This document shows positions 45,861 to 57,469 of a DNA stretch of 64,000 nt, one piece after another (position 1 is the first letter of the stretch; every line of letters starts with the position of its first letter). The position numbers were made by a program, and so were the translations under genes. The stretch comes from Scilla litardierei (Eukaryota; Streptophyta; Magnoliopsida; Asparagales; Asparagaceae): the NCBI GenBank assembly GCA_030789695.1, contig CM061142.1, positions 281,225,043 to 281,289,042 of the forward strand, read 5' to 3'. The notes below the pieces were generated by a model. The model did no database searches and was not told the DNA's origin. It saw only the letters and a list, made by a program, of their open reading frames with translations.

Positions 45861-45968
45861 ATGTTAGATCCTGAGCCTGAGTTCATTGTTGAGGATGAGG
45901 TGTTTGCGGACGCCGAGCCCGAGCATGTGTTTGGTGAGGAGTACGTGGACACTGGGGGCCAGTCCTAG
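45861..45968 (+). CDS. Small acidic ORF inside the solo LTR
   Basis: 35 codons from ATG to TAG, starting MLDPEPEFIVEDEVF; about one residue in three is Glu or Asp. Unknown function. It lies near the 3' end of the LTR after a pyrimidine-rich stretch. It may be chance. Confidence 0.3.
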   Translation: MLDPEPEFIVEDEVFADAEPEHVFGEEYVDTGGQS

Positions 45969-46320
45969 TGTCTTCGTTGAGCTTTCCCCCTTTTGTTTTA
46001 GACTGCTGTAGTTGTCGATGCGCAGCACCTATACTTTGTTATGTTTGTCCTTGTTGGCCTTGTTCTGGGCCTTTAGACTCTTTCTTTTAGCCTGGTGGCT
46101 TTTCTGGATGTTGAACGTAAATTTAATGTTTGGACAAATTCTGAGGTTTAAGATTTTATTTCTGTCTCTCCTTGTGTTATTATTGTTGTTCCGTTTGTGG
46201 TTACAGGGACCTGCTTATGTTTTGTTGACGCTTATCGGGTTTGGGGCTTCACAGCTCCACTCTCGTGTGGACCTTTTCACGTCTCGCCTCCATTTTAGGG
46301 AAGCGGGGCGTGACAGGATC

Positions 46321-47202
46321 TGTGGGAGACACTCTCGTCTTGATTTGGATACCCTACATGAGTCCTATGAGAGCACCGAGGAGTTTACAGAGCTTATGCA
46401 TACATGTGAGGAGGATGTGCGTGAGGACGTGTACACCACGACCATATACGAGGGGTCCGCTCCACATCCACCTCCACATCCATCTCTGTCGCAGCTTCTT
46501 CCTTGGTCTGTGGTCAACCACGAGGATGTCATTTAGGACATCGGGCAGATGGTGGAGTATGAGCATATCGTCGAGGAGAATGTGCATGAGGGCTTGGATA
46601 CGATGGTCCACTCCATGGAGCCCGAGTCACATTTACCTTTACCGTCGCCCTCCACTTCTTCTGCGGCTGAGCATCTACTTGAGCATATTGCCCCTATTCA
46701 GGGAGATTTTCATACTCACTCTCACTCCACTTTTGAGTCTCGCTTTTCACTTCCTATTTCTTTAGACTCATATATATTTGACACACCATATCTCTCGCAG
46801 GACACAGGATCTACTTTCCTTGAGGTATGCTGCGGTGTGTCACCACCTGGAGAGCCACTTCTCATGGAGAGCGAGGATTTGGTCGTCGCTAGTACAGAGG
46901 ATAGCGACCCATTCTTAGGGAGTATTTGTCACCATTTTATTATTTTTCCATCTTATGTTGACGATTATCTCTGGGATACATTTATTTTGGGAAATAATTT
47001 CTTGCCATGGACTAATACACCTCGTCCTTTGCAGGTCACAGGTGGACACCTACGAGGGATGCTTAGAGGTGCATTGCTTGGATGCATTGGCACACGTGGC
47101 ACAGTGCTTCTGGCGGAGCCACAGAAGGAGCAGTTAGAGCAGCTACCTGTCCCACTCCAGATCTTGGATCCGCCTATGCTCAGGTGTATCCTAATCCATT
47201 AG
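46321..47202 (+). pseudogene. G1 ORF, 3' part: unrecognised acidic His/Pro/Ser-rich protein
   Basis: One frame is open except for a stop at 46534-46536. It begins with a Glu-rich stretch (ESTEEFTEL, CEEDVREDVY), then Pro/His-rich (PHPPPHPSLS), then a region with Ser/His and aromatic residues (HTHSHSTFESRF), DDYLWDTFIL and a tail GMLRGALLG ... EQLEQLPVPLQIL. The last 120 residues align with the R1 ORF at 262-798. The family is unknown to me. Being kept in two different elements at the same place argues for a real element gene, formerly about 440 codons or more with the 43435 part. Confidence 0.6.
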
Positions 47203-48513
47203 TGTAAAAATTTACCGCTTTCTAGTTTAGATTTGAATAATCTCGTCTCCTCTCATTAGCAAGGGAAGCGTATCTAGGGTTCGCTTTTGCATCATAATAA
47301 CCCATCATGTCGTGACCTTCTATCACTTCTCCCGCCCACACAACACATCCTCTATCGAGGAGGACGAGGACACTTCCTCTTCTGCATTCTGACTTCTTTC
47401 TTTTCCGATTTTCCCCCTAGCATATTTCTCCACCACATTGATCATATCATATTGCTAGCTTTGTCATGTCTAGCTTGGGGGAAATCGTCTTTTGTGTGTT
47501 TTGTCGTGTGACGTCATTGTGTGTCTATTTATATGTGTTGTTTGGATGTGCTTTTGTTTCTTTTATTTATGTGTTTCTTTTCTTTTTCTTTATTTTTCAG
47601 TTTCGTTAGTGTGTTTTTCCTGTTTTTCATTTTCTTGTGTCGGTGCGTACCCCCCCATTTTCGTTGCCCTCCCGTATTTACTTCTATTGCATTAAGGGCA
47701 ATACAAGTTTCAGCTTGGGGGAGTCGCACTTTGTGCGTCATTTGTATCTTTTTCTTCGTTTTGATTCGTTTTTCTCGTGTTTTTCGTTTTCTTCTCAGCT
47801 TCTGTTCTCTATCTCTCCTAGAGATGACCTCATATGATGAATTGCCACAGAATCTACACACACACTTAGCATAGCTACGACGATCACATTCACTAACCCT
47901 AGGAAGCCGAGTCCCATTGCATTTCACGCTTCGTGGATCCACTAAGCTTTTATGTTAGTCGTGTGTCGTGACCAGCAAGGTGGTGTGCATCTACTTTGTG
48001 ATGTTGATTTATATACCTATCCTTGGTTGACCCCTAGATTATCATACTTCGATTTGAATATACGGTATTTGCTTCTACTGTCTGCTTCTATATGCATGTT
48101 ATATATTTATATCGTATGCTTCAATTCGCATGTGTCAGGATTCCACAAACAAAGACTAGGATAACCTATTTAGCCTATGCTCTGATTTACGAGAAATATC
48201 TCCTTTGCCCAAGTGTTTAGAATCCGATTTCTTTTTTATTTTACTTTGCGCAAATCCCCTCGTCGTGTACCGTTCTCCCACTTGGGAGAGTACACATGTA
48301 TATATCCCAATATCCAAAAATCCAAAAAAAGAGAGAAAAGAAAAAACCAAAAAAGAAAAAGAACAGAGAAAAGAGAAAAAAAATATGTATAGCCAAAAAT
48401 CCAAAAAAAATACAAATACCCAAAACCCAAAAAAATTCACGTGTGAATATTTTTCCTATCTACCATGAATAAAGGGAAGGCGAGAATTTGCATCGAGTGT
48501 TCTACTCCACATC
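47203..48513 (+). other. G1 3' non-coding region with two internal purine tracts
   Basis: TAGCTTGGGGGAAA (47471-47484) and CAGCTTGGGGGAGT (47711-47724) resemble the true 3' purine tract at 62169-62182. The second is preceded by AAGGGCAATAC, like the GAGGACAATG box of R1. 47490-47650 is T-rich and 48310-48430 is A-rich. Open frames here lie in low-complexity DNA and I do not call them. It is split from its continuation (61691-62182) by S1. Confidence 0.65.
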
Positions 48514-50252
48514 TGTTGAGTATTGATTCCCCGGATTTGGTTTTGGATGATGAACAAACATAAATAAATCATGAACTAACTCTTTGTGAGTGCAGTAATG
48601 TAGATCGTCGCCAAATTTATATGAACATCCAAAACGACGTCTCAAGACTTCTCAAAGCACGTGATCGTGAGCCTAAAACTTCGTTGAAGCTCAAGGACCA
48701 TTATTGAAGTCATGAAGATTCGATTGAAGCTTTTGAAGACGGTTCGTCAAGTTTTATTTATTGTCTTCTAGCTTTATTTTCGTAGAATATTAAGCCTTGA
48801 GTAGGTCTTACGTTTTAATCTTCATAACGCTCATATCTTAGAGCTAGGATCTTAGTAGAAGTCCATACGAACTTTCCCTAAGCTTCGCGCTTCGATTCGT
48901 GACTTCTTGTTCATGTTAGTTGGTTCAAGAAGAAGAACCAACCGACTAGATGGTGATCTAGTCGATCGGCAAAGCTTCTTGAATCGACTAGTTTGCCTTC
49001 TCAATTCTAAGCTCTTTACTGTTTACAGTTAGTCGGTCTACGTTGACTCACCGACCGACTAGTTGGTGAACTAGTCTGTCAGTGATCCTTCTTAGACCGA
49101 CTAGTAGAGCTTTCCCTGTATATACCAAGTTACTGTTTATCGTTAGTCAGTCTATGTACATTTGTCGACCGACTAGTTGATGAACTAGTCGGTCAACATT
49201 TGTTCTTGGACAGACTAAATCAATTTGTACTCAGACTATTTGTTTTATCTCTTAGTTGGTCTAAGTTCACTCACCAACCGATTAGTTGTGAAACTAGTCA
49301 GTTGGCAAGTCTTCTTGGACCGACTAGTTCTTTAAGTCTGAACTTTCATCTATTCGATGTTCACCTCTTAGTCGGTTCATGTTGATTCACCGACCGACTA
49401 GTTGATGAACTAGTCGGTCAGTGGTTGTTCTTTGACCGACTAGTTTGGTTTAGAATAGAGCCGTTGGAGCTTTAATTGAAACGTTTTTCTCTCTCTCTTT
49501 CCTCTAACCTATAAATACTTGGAGTGCTGCATTCATTGCACAAAAGGCTGATATTAAGAGAAGTTTAGAGATCAAAAGAGAAGCATTCAATCTCATTCAA
49601 AGCTCATTCATTTCCAATCTTGAATCTCTCCCTCACTCTTATTTCAAAAGAGAGATTCATTGATTGTGAGCCTTCCAAGCCAAGAGCTTGATCCAAGGCA
49701 ACCAACATCCACCTAGGACTCCATTGCTGGTCATCTACTTGGAGCTAGGGTTTGGTGCCTCTTCATCTTCCCCAAAATCATCTTTGCCCTAATTCGTAAG
49801 TTTACTCAAGGCATAGGTATTTTGTGGTAAGCATTTCTATTTCAATTTACATTGATATTGTAAGTGATTCACTCTCAGTTATGAGAGTTTGTTTGTGATC
49901 CCGGGTTGTGGGAGTCACATTTCTATTTGTGTATGATTTGATCTTGTAGAGGTTTCTACAAGTATTTCATAGTGCAAATCTTGAGTTAGGGTTTCTAACA
50001 CAAGTATCCGGAGGGGATCCGGGTGGTTGGGACGTAGGATCACCGGGAACAAGTCGGGAAGACTTGGGTGGATCCGAACCCGTTAAATTGCTTGTTTACG
50101 ATTGTTTTTCTTTGTTGTCTATTATTTACATTTCCGCATTTCCGCATTGATTGGTAGAGTTTACAAGATAATTAGGAATTATCTTCTTAATTATTTTAAA
50201 GTACTATTCACCCCCCTCTAGTACTTGTGCAGTAGCTTAGTAGGGCATTACT
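48514..50252 (+). mobile_element. S1 5' LTR
   Basis: 1739 bp, TGTTGAGTATTG...GGGCATTACT; the final A of the usual CA is mutated to T. It has an AGTCGGTC palindrome array at about 48920-49445 and ends with CACCCCCCTCTAGTACTTG near 50210-50230. A TATAAATA box at 49511-49518 is a plausible TATA box, shortly after the array. Confidence 0.93.
49511..49518 (+). promoter_or_regulatory. Likely TATA box of the S1 LTR
   Basis: TATAAATA about 70 bp after the last AGTCGGTC/GACCGACT palindrome, followed by a short leader; kept at about 60942-60949 in the 3' LTR. G1 has a similar TATAAATAG at 42144-42152, also just after its palindrome array. Confidence 0.6.
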
Positions 50253-50253
50253 T

Positions 50254-50267
50254 TATGTATCAGAGCC
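50254..50267 (+). other. S1 primer-binding site, initiator tRNA-Met type
   Basis: TATGTATCAGAGCC just after the LTR resembles the copia primer site TGGTATCAGAGC with a change at its 5' side. Confidence 0.8.
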
Positions 50268-50279
50268 AAGTCTATAGCT

Positions 50280-52518
50280 ATGTCTGCCAACGACAACAAA
50301 ACCGTGTGTCCACCTTCAGACTACAGCACCTTCAGGAACCGTGAAGGAGCGTCTTCAGTGATGGAAGGACACTCCTCGACGAGCCTCCCTTCTTCAACAA
50401 TACCAATTACGGGTACTGAAAATGCCGGATGGAAACTTTCCTCCGGAGTGCTTCACTATGGAGAGCCACGATGAAGGAGTATGTCGAGCCCGTCGAAGAA
50501 GATTTCGAGAAGTGGACTACCGCGGAGGTCGCCGCGGAGGTAAGCAATGCCAAGGCAATGAACGCCTTGCAATGCGCTTTGGAGCCCGAGGACTTCAATA
50601 AGATATGCACATGTAAGAGTGTATACCAAATATGGAACTCCCTCCTCATATTGCATGAAGTAACGAGTAGGGTAAGAGAATCTAAACTCGTTGTAGTTAA
50701 TAAAGATTACGAGTTATTTCATATGCTACAGGGTAAGAAGATGAAGGAGTACTATGCTCGCTTCGTCGACATCACAAACGAGTTGGAGGCTCTCGGTAAG
50801 ACCTACACCCAAAAGGAGAAAGTCTCGAAGATCATCGATGGACTTCCTTCTTGTTGAGAGAAACGTACCTTCGCCATCGAGGAAGGTAATGATATGAAAA
50901 CTTATACTGTTGTTCAACTAATGGGTACCTTAATGTCTTATGAGGTACGCAAGGATAGCAAACTAAAGTTGCAGGACAAGATGAAGTCCTACTTGAAGCA
51001 AGATGAGCCAAAGAAAAAGGCTATTGCTTTCAAGACCGCTCCATCAACATCTACATCGACCGATGATGAAGAAGCGGAAGAAGAGTTGGACTTGGAATCC
51101 ATTGCCCTCATGGCAAAGAAGTTCAACCGGTTTTTCCAGAAAGGTAACTTCAAAAACAAATTGAAGTTTAGTTCTACTAACGCCTCCTCTCCTTTGTGTT
51201 TCAAATGAAACAAGGACACATGAAAGCGGATTGTCCTCAAAACAAGCAAAAGCAGAAGTGGAAGGCGCCAAAATTCGACAAGTCCAAGAAGTACAAGAAA
51301 GGGTACAAAAAGGGGCTTGTCGGGACATTCACCGACTCCGATGATTCCTCAAGTGGAGAGTCGGATGATGAGTAAGTGGAGCAAGCACACATGTGCTTCA
51401 TGGCTAGAGAGGAGCAAGATAAAGGATCTTCCTCTGAAGATAGTGACAATGAAGGCGACGATGAGGTAACAATGGATGACCTTAGAAATGCTAATGAGCA
51501 ATTATGGTCTAAATACACTAAATTAATAAATAGATATACTAAAGTAAAAGATGATTTAGCTAGCATCCAAACGTCGCCTAAAACTATCATCACCAACAAC
51601 GACACCGTTGTTGAAGAGTTGAGAAATGAGATTGTAAATCTCAAGTCTTAACTTGAACATGTTCATATTGAGGAATCGGATGAACATGAGATAGCGGATT
51701 TGACTTCTCAGAACTCAACTTTGAGTATCGAGAATGAGAATATCAAATCTCGTGTTTATGCACTCACATCGCAAGTATCCACTTTGGATGCTTCGATGCA
51801 TTCTCTCACCGAGAAATATGAGTGCACATTAGGCCGAATTAATAAATTCAATAAGGGTAAGGACCATTTGGATAACATCCTAAATGACTTACTTCCAGCC
51901 AATCACCACATTGGCTTGGGCTATAAGATGGGAAGTTCATCCAAATCGGCCACTACCTTTATTAGACCAACTTCCGATGCCTCAACAAGTGGTAGCAAAC
52001 ACTCTATTGGTAGTTCATCTACCAATGGTTCTTCCTCCTCGTACACACCCTCGTTTGGAAAGAAACCCACTTTGGGTGGACCTCCAAAGAAGGGTCATGC
52101 CTACATGTACACCAATACCATGCCACGTAGGAAAACACATCCTACTCCACATGCTCACACATATGATGATTTCTATGCTACACATCCACGGGCACGTGCA
52201 CACCATGTGAGACACCCTCACGCACATGTTCCTCGACATGCATATGCTCACCCACATCATCATATGAACCATTCTCATAATGCACCATTTCATCATGTTC
52301 CTTATGCCTATCCACGACATGCATCACGTAGAAATCAACAACGCATGCATGCTCCCAATAGGATTAGGGCTCCTAAAATTTTCATTATTTGGAGCCCAAA
52401 GGACACTAGCATGAATGAAAAACAAGTGTATATGAATTATTATTTTATGAATGTCGTGCATAGTGATAATTATGTGGGGAAGTCTAATTCCAATTGGACT
52501 TGGCTTCCAAAGGTCTAA
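50280..52518 (+). pseudogene. S1 gag
   Basis: ATG at 50280 opens MSANDNKTVC; a frame change follows near 50430. The capsid-like UBN2-type region (50429-50857) has MNALQCALEPEDFNKI, CKSVYQIWNSL and ELFHMLQGKKMKEYYARF. 50894-51208 has YTVVQLMGTLMSYEV and an acidic part. The zinc knuckle near 51190-51235 (CFK, KGHMKADCP) is broken by a deletion and stop. A coiled-coil-like Leu/Asn-rich segment (51376-51840) and a His-rich tail (about 52090-52360) follow. Stops at 50855, 51206, 51373 and 51649 make it non-functional. Gag would form the particle that packages element RNA. Confidence 0.88.
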
Positions 52519-52559
52519 TCTTTTGGACCCAATGACATTGGGTACTATGATACGATATT

Positions 52560-55500
52560 TTCTATCTTTAGGTACTCAAGAAAAAGAAAAGGAGCAACAA
52601 ATCTAAATTTAGCTCCAAGAATAATTGGATACTCGATAGCGGGTGTTCAAAACACATGACGGGTGACGCTCAATTGCTCTCCGGAGTGGTGCCCATTGCA
52701 AATGGAAACCGGGTAGTCTTTGGAGGCAACGAGAGCGGAACCATCATAGGTGTTGGTAAAGTGGGTAATCCTTCTAAACCTCTAATAAGTGATGTTTACC
52801 TTGTTAAAGGAATAAAGCAAAATCTTATTTCAATAAGCCAACTTTGTGACAAAGGTTACAAAGTTAGCTTTGCGAAAGGAATGTGCCATATTTTAAGAAA
52901 AGATAATAATGAATTATTGTTTTCTGGCACACGCCATAAGGAGATATATATCCTAGATATTCCAAGATCACATGAACAATGTCTCATTGCCAACACAAGT
53001 GAACAACACGTCTGGCATCGACGTTTTGGTCATGTGAACTTTGGAACACTTTTTAAGCTTTCCAAGTTAAATTCTATTAGAGGCTTCCCTAAGCTTGTCT
53101 TTCAAAAGAAAAGCTTTTGTGACTCGTGTCAACGAGGCAAGCTTCCAAAATCGTCTTTTAAACCTAAGAAAAGCATTTTATCTAAGCGGCCACTAGAGCT
53201 ATTACATCTAGATTTATTTGGGCCAACTAGAGTTGCTTCATTAGGAAATGCACGATATGGACTTGTCATCGTTGATGACTTTTCTAGATTTACTTGGGTA
53301 TTTTCATTAAGTAATAAAAATGATGCTTTTGAAAACTGCACAATATTTGTTAAGAAAGTACAAAATCTCATTGGAACCACCATTGTCACTATTCGTAGTG
53401 ATCATGGAGGAAATTTGAGAATGAGTCTTTCTCAACTTTTTGTGATGATGTTGGTATTACACACACCTTTTCATTCCCTCACGCACCTCCTCAAAATGGT
53501 GTTATTGAGAGAAAGAATAGGACGCTAGTGGAATGTGCTTGCACTATGCTTGATGATAGCCAACTTGGCCATCAATTTTGGGCGGAAGCGGTACATACCA
53601 CTTGCTATGTGTTTAATAGGATACTTTTGAGGCCCGGCACCAAACAAACTTGTTATGAATTGTTGTTTGGTAGATTGCCTCAAGTTAAACATTTTCGAGT
53701 TTTCGGTTCAAAATGTTTTATTAAAAACACGTATGGTAGTTTGGACAAATTCGATCCAAGATCCGATGAGGGGATATTTGTTGGATATTCCTCCCGTAGA
53801 AAAGCCTACCGGATATACAACAAACGAACCTCAACGATCGAGGAATCACTTCATGTTTCATTTAATGAAGGTTTTGTCCCTACTAGAATTACTAATGATA
53901 ATGACTCCATGGATGTTTTATATGATTCAATTGGTAATTCTAATTCTATTGATTCTATTGATACTAACCCGACTAATAAAGTTTTTGAGAATGTTCCTAG
54001 TGATCAGGGAATTCCCAAACGGCTTCATACCGTTCGTGACCATCCTCCTGAGCAAGTCATTGGCAATATTCATGATAGTGTCAAGACGAGATCTCAAGTC
54101 AACTACTTCGCTCATTATGCCTTTGCCTCCTCGATAGAGCCAAAGAATATTAATGAAGCGTGCGAAGATAGCGCTTGGATCCTTGCCATGGAAGAGGAAC
54201 TCATTCAATTCGAGAGGAATGAGGTTTGGGAGCTTGTTCCATTGCCTTCGAAGAACCACACCGTCATAGGGACGAAGTGGATTTTCAAGAACAAGACCGA
54301 CGAAAACCAAATCGTCGTCCGGAACAAAGATCGGTTAGTAGCTCAAGGCTATCGGCAAGAGGAAGGTATTGATTTCGAAGAATCCTTTGCTCCGGTAGCT
54401 AGATTAGAATCTATTAGACTATTGTTATCTTTTGCATGCCATAAGGATTTTAAATTATTTCAAATGGATGTTAAAAGTGCATTTTTAAACGGAAATGTTT
54501 TTGAGGAAGTTTATGTTTCTCAACCTCCAGGTTTTATAAATGAAAAATTCCCAAACCATGTTTTCAAACTTAAGAAAGCACTTTACGGTTTGAGACAAGC
54601 TCCTCGAGCTTGGTATGACCGTTTAAAGATTTTCTTTTGGATTTAGGTTTTAAAATGGGTGAAGTTGATTCCACATTATTTGTTAAGTATTCGAATAATG
54701 ATATAATTTTAGTTCAAATTTATGTTGATGATATCATTTTCGTTACTACTAACTTCACTCTTTGCGAAGAGTTTTCTAATGTGATGAAGGATCAATTGAG
54801 ATGAGCCACATGGGTGAGCTCAAATATTTCTTAGGTCTCCAAATTCTCCAAATGAACGATGCAATCTTCATCCACCAAACCAAGTACACGGTGGAGTTGC
54901 TAAAGCGATTTGGAATGGAGAATGCCTCCGGGAAGAAGACTCCAATGAACACGACTACACATCTTGATAAAGATGCGGGCGGAAAAGATGTAGACATTCG
55001 TCTATATCGAGGTATGATAGGTATTTTACTATATCTTACCGCAAGTAGGCCCGATATAATGTTTACCGTATGTGTATATGCTCGTTATCAGTCTCAACCT
55101 AAGGAATCTCACTTAGTAGCGGTAAAACGTATTTTCCGTTATCTAAGTTACACACTTAATTTTGGATTACTTTATCCAAAATCTAGCACATATGAGTTAA
55201 TCTCATATAGTGACGCAGATTAAGCGGGATGCAAATCCGACAGGAAAAGTACTAGTGGCACTTGCCATTTTATAGGAAATTCTCTTGTCTCATGGTTTTC
55301 CAAGAAGCAGAATTCCGTATCACTTTCAACCACCGAGGCGGAATATATTACCGCCGGTGCCGCGTGTGCTCAGGTTCTTTGGATGAGACACACTCTTAAA
55401 GACTTTGGTATAAACTGTGATACTTGCCCTATCATGGTGGACAACCAAAGTGCAACATGTCTCTCTAAGAATCCGGTACACCATCCCATTCTAAAGACAT

Positions 55501-55668
55501 AGATGTCCGACACCATTTCTTAGATGATCATGTTGCTAAAAAGGACATCATTTTAGTGTACGTTGAAACACAGAAGCAAATCGCCGATATTTTCACGAAA
55601 CCCCTAAAGGAAGACTCCTTTGTGCAGTTGCATCGAGAATTGTGGATTATGGGTGAATCTGAGATTTA
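52560..55668 (+). pseudogene. S1 pol (protease, integrase, RT, RNase H)
   Basis: Protease: WILDSGCSKHMTG near 52626 (active-site DSG). GAG-pre-integrase: HVWHRRFGHVNFG, then CDSCQRGKLPKS near 53000-53155. Integrase: LHLDLFGPTRVASLG, VDDFSRFTWVF and IRSDHGG, then a frameshift near 53410 and reentry at 53528. [38 protein letters not shown] and [18 protein letters not shown]; a frameshift or stop lies at 54644. YVDD is at 54721-54732 in another frame. RNase H: DAD near 55214, TEAEYITAGAA near 55337; the C-terminus has ADIFTKPLKEDSF near 55586. The domain order (integrase before RT) is that of Ty1/copia. Not functional. Confidence 0.93.
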
Positions 55669-55918
55669 GGATTCAGTTTTAATCAATAATCTTGCATGTT
55701 ATTCAATTTCGTTATACTTGCAAATGCTAGATTTATTGGAATTTTCTGGATTTTTCGTTGAATTTTCGGAATTTATGCTCGATTTATTCTTGAACGTCAA
55801 ATTTAAGATTTTCGATGTTTAATGGGGTAGTATAATGATTAATGAGAGTATTACGATGTTTCGTCCAAGTGCGATTAGGAGAGAACTCAAAATTTCAAAT
55901 TCTAAAATTTTTGAACTC

Positions 55919-56444
55919 TGTTAGTCGGTTCATGTTCATTGACCGACCGACTAGATCATCATCTAGTCGATCAGTGAATGAACTCAGACCGACTAACTCA
56001 AGCCCTAAATTTGGCTTTAGTTACTGTTTGCACTTAGTCGGTTCAAGCTCATTGGACGACAGACTAGATGGTCCATCTAGTCGGTCAGCGCTTGAACTCT
56101 GACCGACTAAGTGCTCAGGGACAGTTGCGTCTTTTCGACTTCCAATCGACTTATACACTCTCTTAACCGACTCATTTTCTTTCTAGTCGATCGATATCTC
56201 CTCTTCAGCTCAAAAAGCCCCGAGCCCCCTTGTCCTCCTCCTCCCTCCTCCATCGAGTTCGCCTTTTTTCGACCATATCTGCCTGTGACGTCGACCCCTC
56301 TCCTCCTCCTAGGTATCTCTCTCTATTCTAGGGCGAGATTCTAGCGCCTAGGGTTAGGGTTTCTTTCAAGTTCTTTCAGTTTAGGGTTTCGGCCTAGGGT
56401 TCTAGCTTGTCGATCTCATTGATTGCTCGTGTCTCGTCGCGCTT
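55919..56444 (+). promoter_or_regulatory. Candidate promoter/leader of the S1 extra ORF
   Basis: AGTCGGTC/GACCGACT palindromes (about 55922-56110) like those of the S1 LTR, with the same phrase TTACTGTTTGCACTTAGTCG; then a TATACACTCTC box at about 56151, a CT-rich leader (56190-56330) and the ORF start at 56445. The order palindromes, TATA-like box, leader and ORF mirrors the LTR. Inference only; the copy at 56945-57469 is the same. Confidence 0.4.
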
Positions 56445-56929
56445 ATGGCGAGAACACGTATTCCGATCGATCCCTCGCGTCCGTCACCTATGACTGTTGA
56501 GTCGCCCCCTACGGACCCCCCGCAACCCAAACGCTGATCTAAGACCACCCATCCATCGTCTTCCTCGCCTCCTCTTAAGAAGATGAGGACGGCGACCGCT
56601 AAGCCCCGATCTCAACCCAAGCCTAGGAAACAGCCCGTTTCACCAGCTTCATTCCGTGCTCCCACTCCTCCTTCTGATTCCGACATGGAATACATTCCGG
56701 AGACCGAGCATACCGCTCGGGATCCTACTCCTACACTCCGATCTAGCACCCGACAGCCCAAGGGGAAGGCTCCGATGCCAGCTGGCGGTGTCGATATTTC
56801 TTTATGTCACGATGACCCGATGTGTCTCACGGCATACAACCGTATCGAACACTGTCCACTGCTGTTGGAGCACTTCGTTCAGTTCTCCGACTTCCCAGGC
56901 CTTGCTGATCTTCTGTCGTCTAGCGGTCT
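56445..56929 (+). pseudogene. S1 extra ORF, truncated duplicate of its N-terminus
   Basis: ATG at 56445 gives MARTRIPIDPSRPSP, then a Pro/Ser/Lys-rich region and PAGGVDISLC, HCPLLLEHFVQF. One stop (TGA, 56535-56537) lies in frame. It ends at the duplication border (56929) where the second copy begins. It lacks two stops that copy 2 has, so each copy decayed on its own after the duplication. Confidence 0.7.
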
Positions 56930-57469
56930 AAAATTTTTGAACTCTGTTAGTCGGTTCATGTTCATTGACCGACCGACTAGATCATCATCTAGTCGGTCAG
57001 TGAATGAACTCAGACCGACTAACTCAAGCCCTAAATTTGGCTTCAGTTACTGTTTGCACTTAGTCGGTTCAAGCTCATTGGCAGACCGACTAGATGGTCA
57101 TCTAGTCGGTCAGCGCTTGAACTCTGACCGACTAAGTTCTCAGTGACAGTTGCGTCTTTTCGAATTCCAATCGACTTATACACTCTCTTAACCGACTCAT
57201 TTTCTTTCTAGTCGATCGATATCTCCTCTTCAGCTCAAAAAGCCCCGAGCCCCCTCGTCTTCCTCCTCCCTCCTCCGTTGAGTTCGTCGTTTTTCGACCA
57301 TATCTGCCTGTGACGTCGACCCCTCTCCTCCTCCTAGGTATCTCTCTCTATTCTAGGGCTAGATTCCAGCGCCTAGGGTTAGGGTTCTTTCAAGTTCTTT
57401 CGGTTTAGGGTTTCGGCCTAGGGTTCTAGCTTGTCGATCTCATTTGATTGCTCGTGTCTCGTCGCGCTT

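Larger units (their letters stand above)
43886..46315 (+). mobile_element. Solo LTR, Tekay-like, in G1
   Basis: 2430 bp, TGTAACGACTGG...GGGGCGTGACA, with target duplication GGATC on both sides (43881-43885 and 46316-46320). The termini match those of T1 and T2, hence the Tekay-like call; there is no coding interior. It has an AGTCGGTC palindrome segment (about 44155-44580) homologous to part of the S1 LTR. It also has a short phrase TGGCTCGTGTTCCAG (about 45331) that recurs inverted in the T1 LTR near 15420-15435, and a 35-codon acidic ORF (45861-45968). Confidence 0.92.

Noticed and set aside
48156..48468. Frames in the A-rich or T-rich strand of G1
   Set aside because: Lys-rich or Phe-rich products are the translation of a poly-purine stretch; no sign of a gene.
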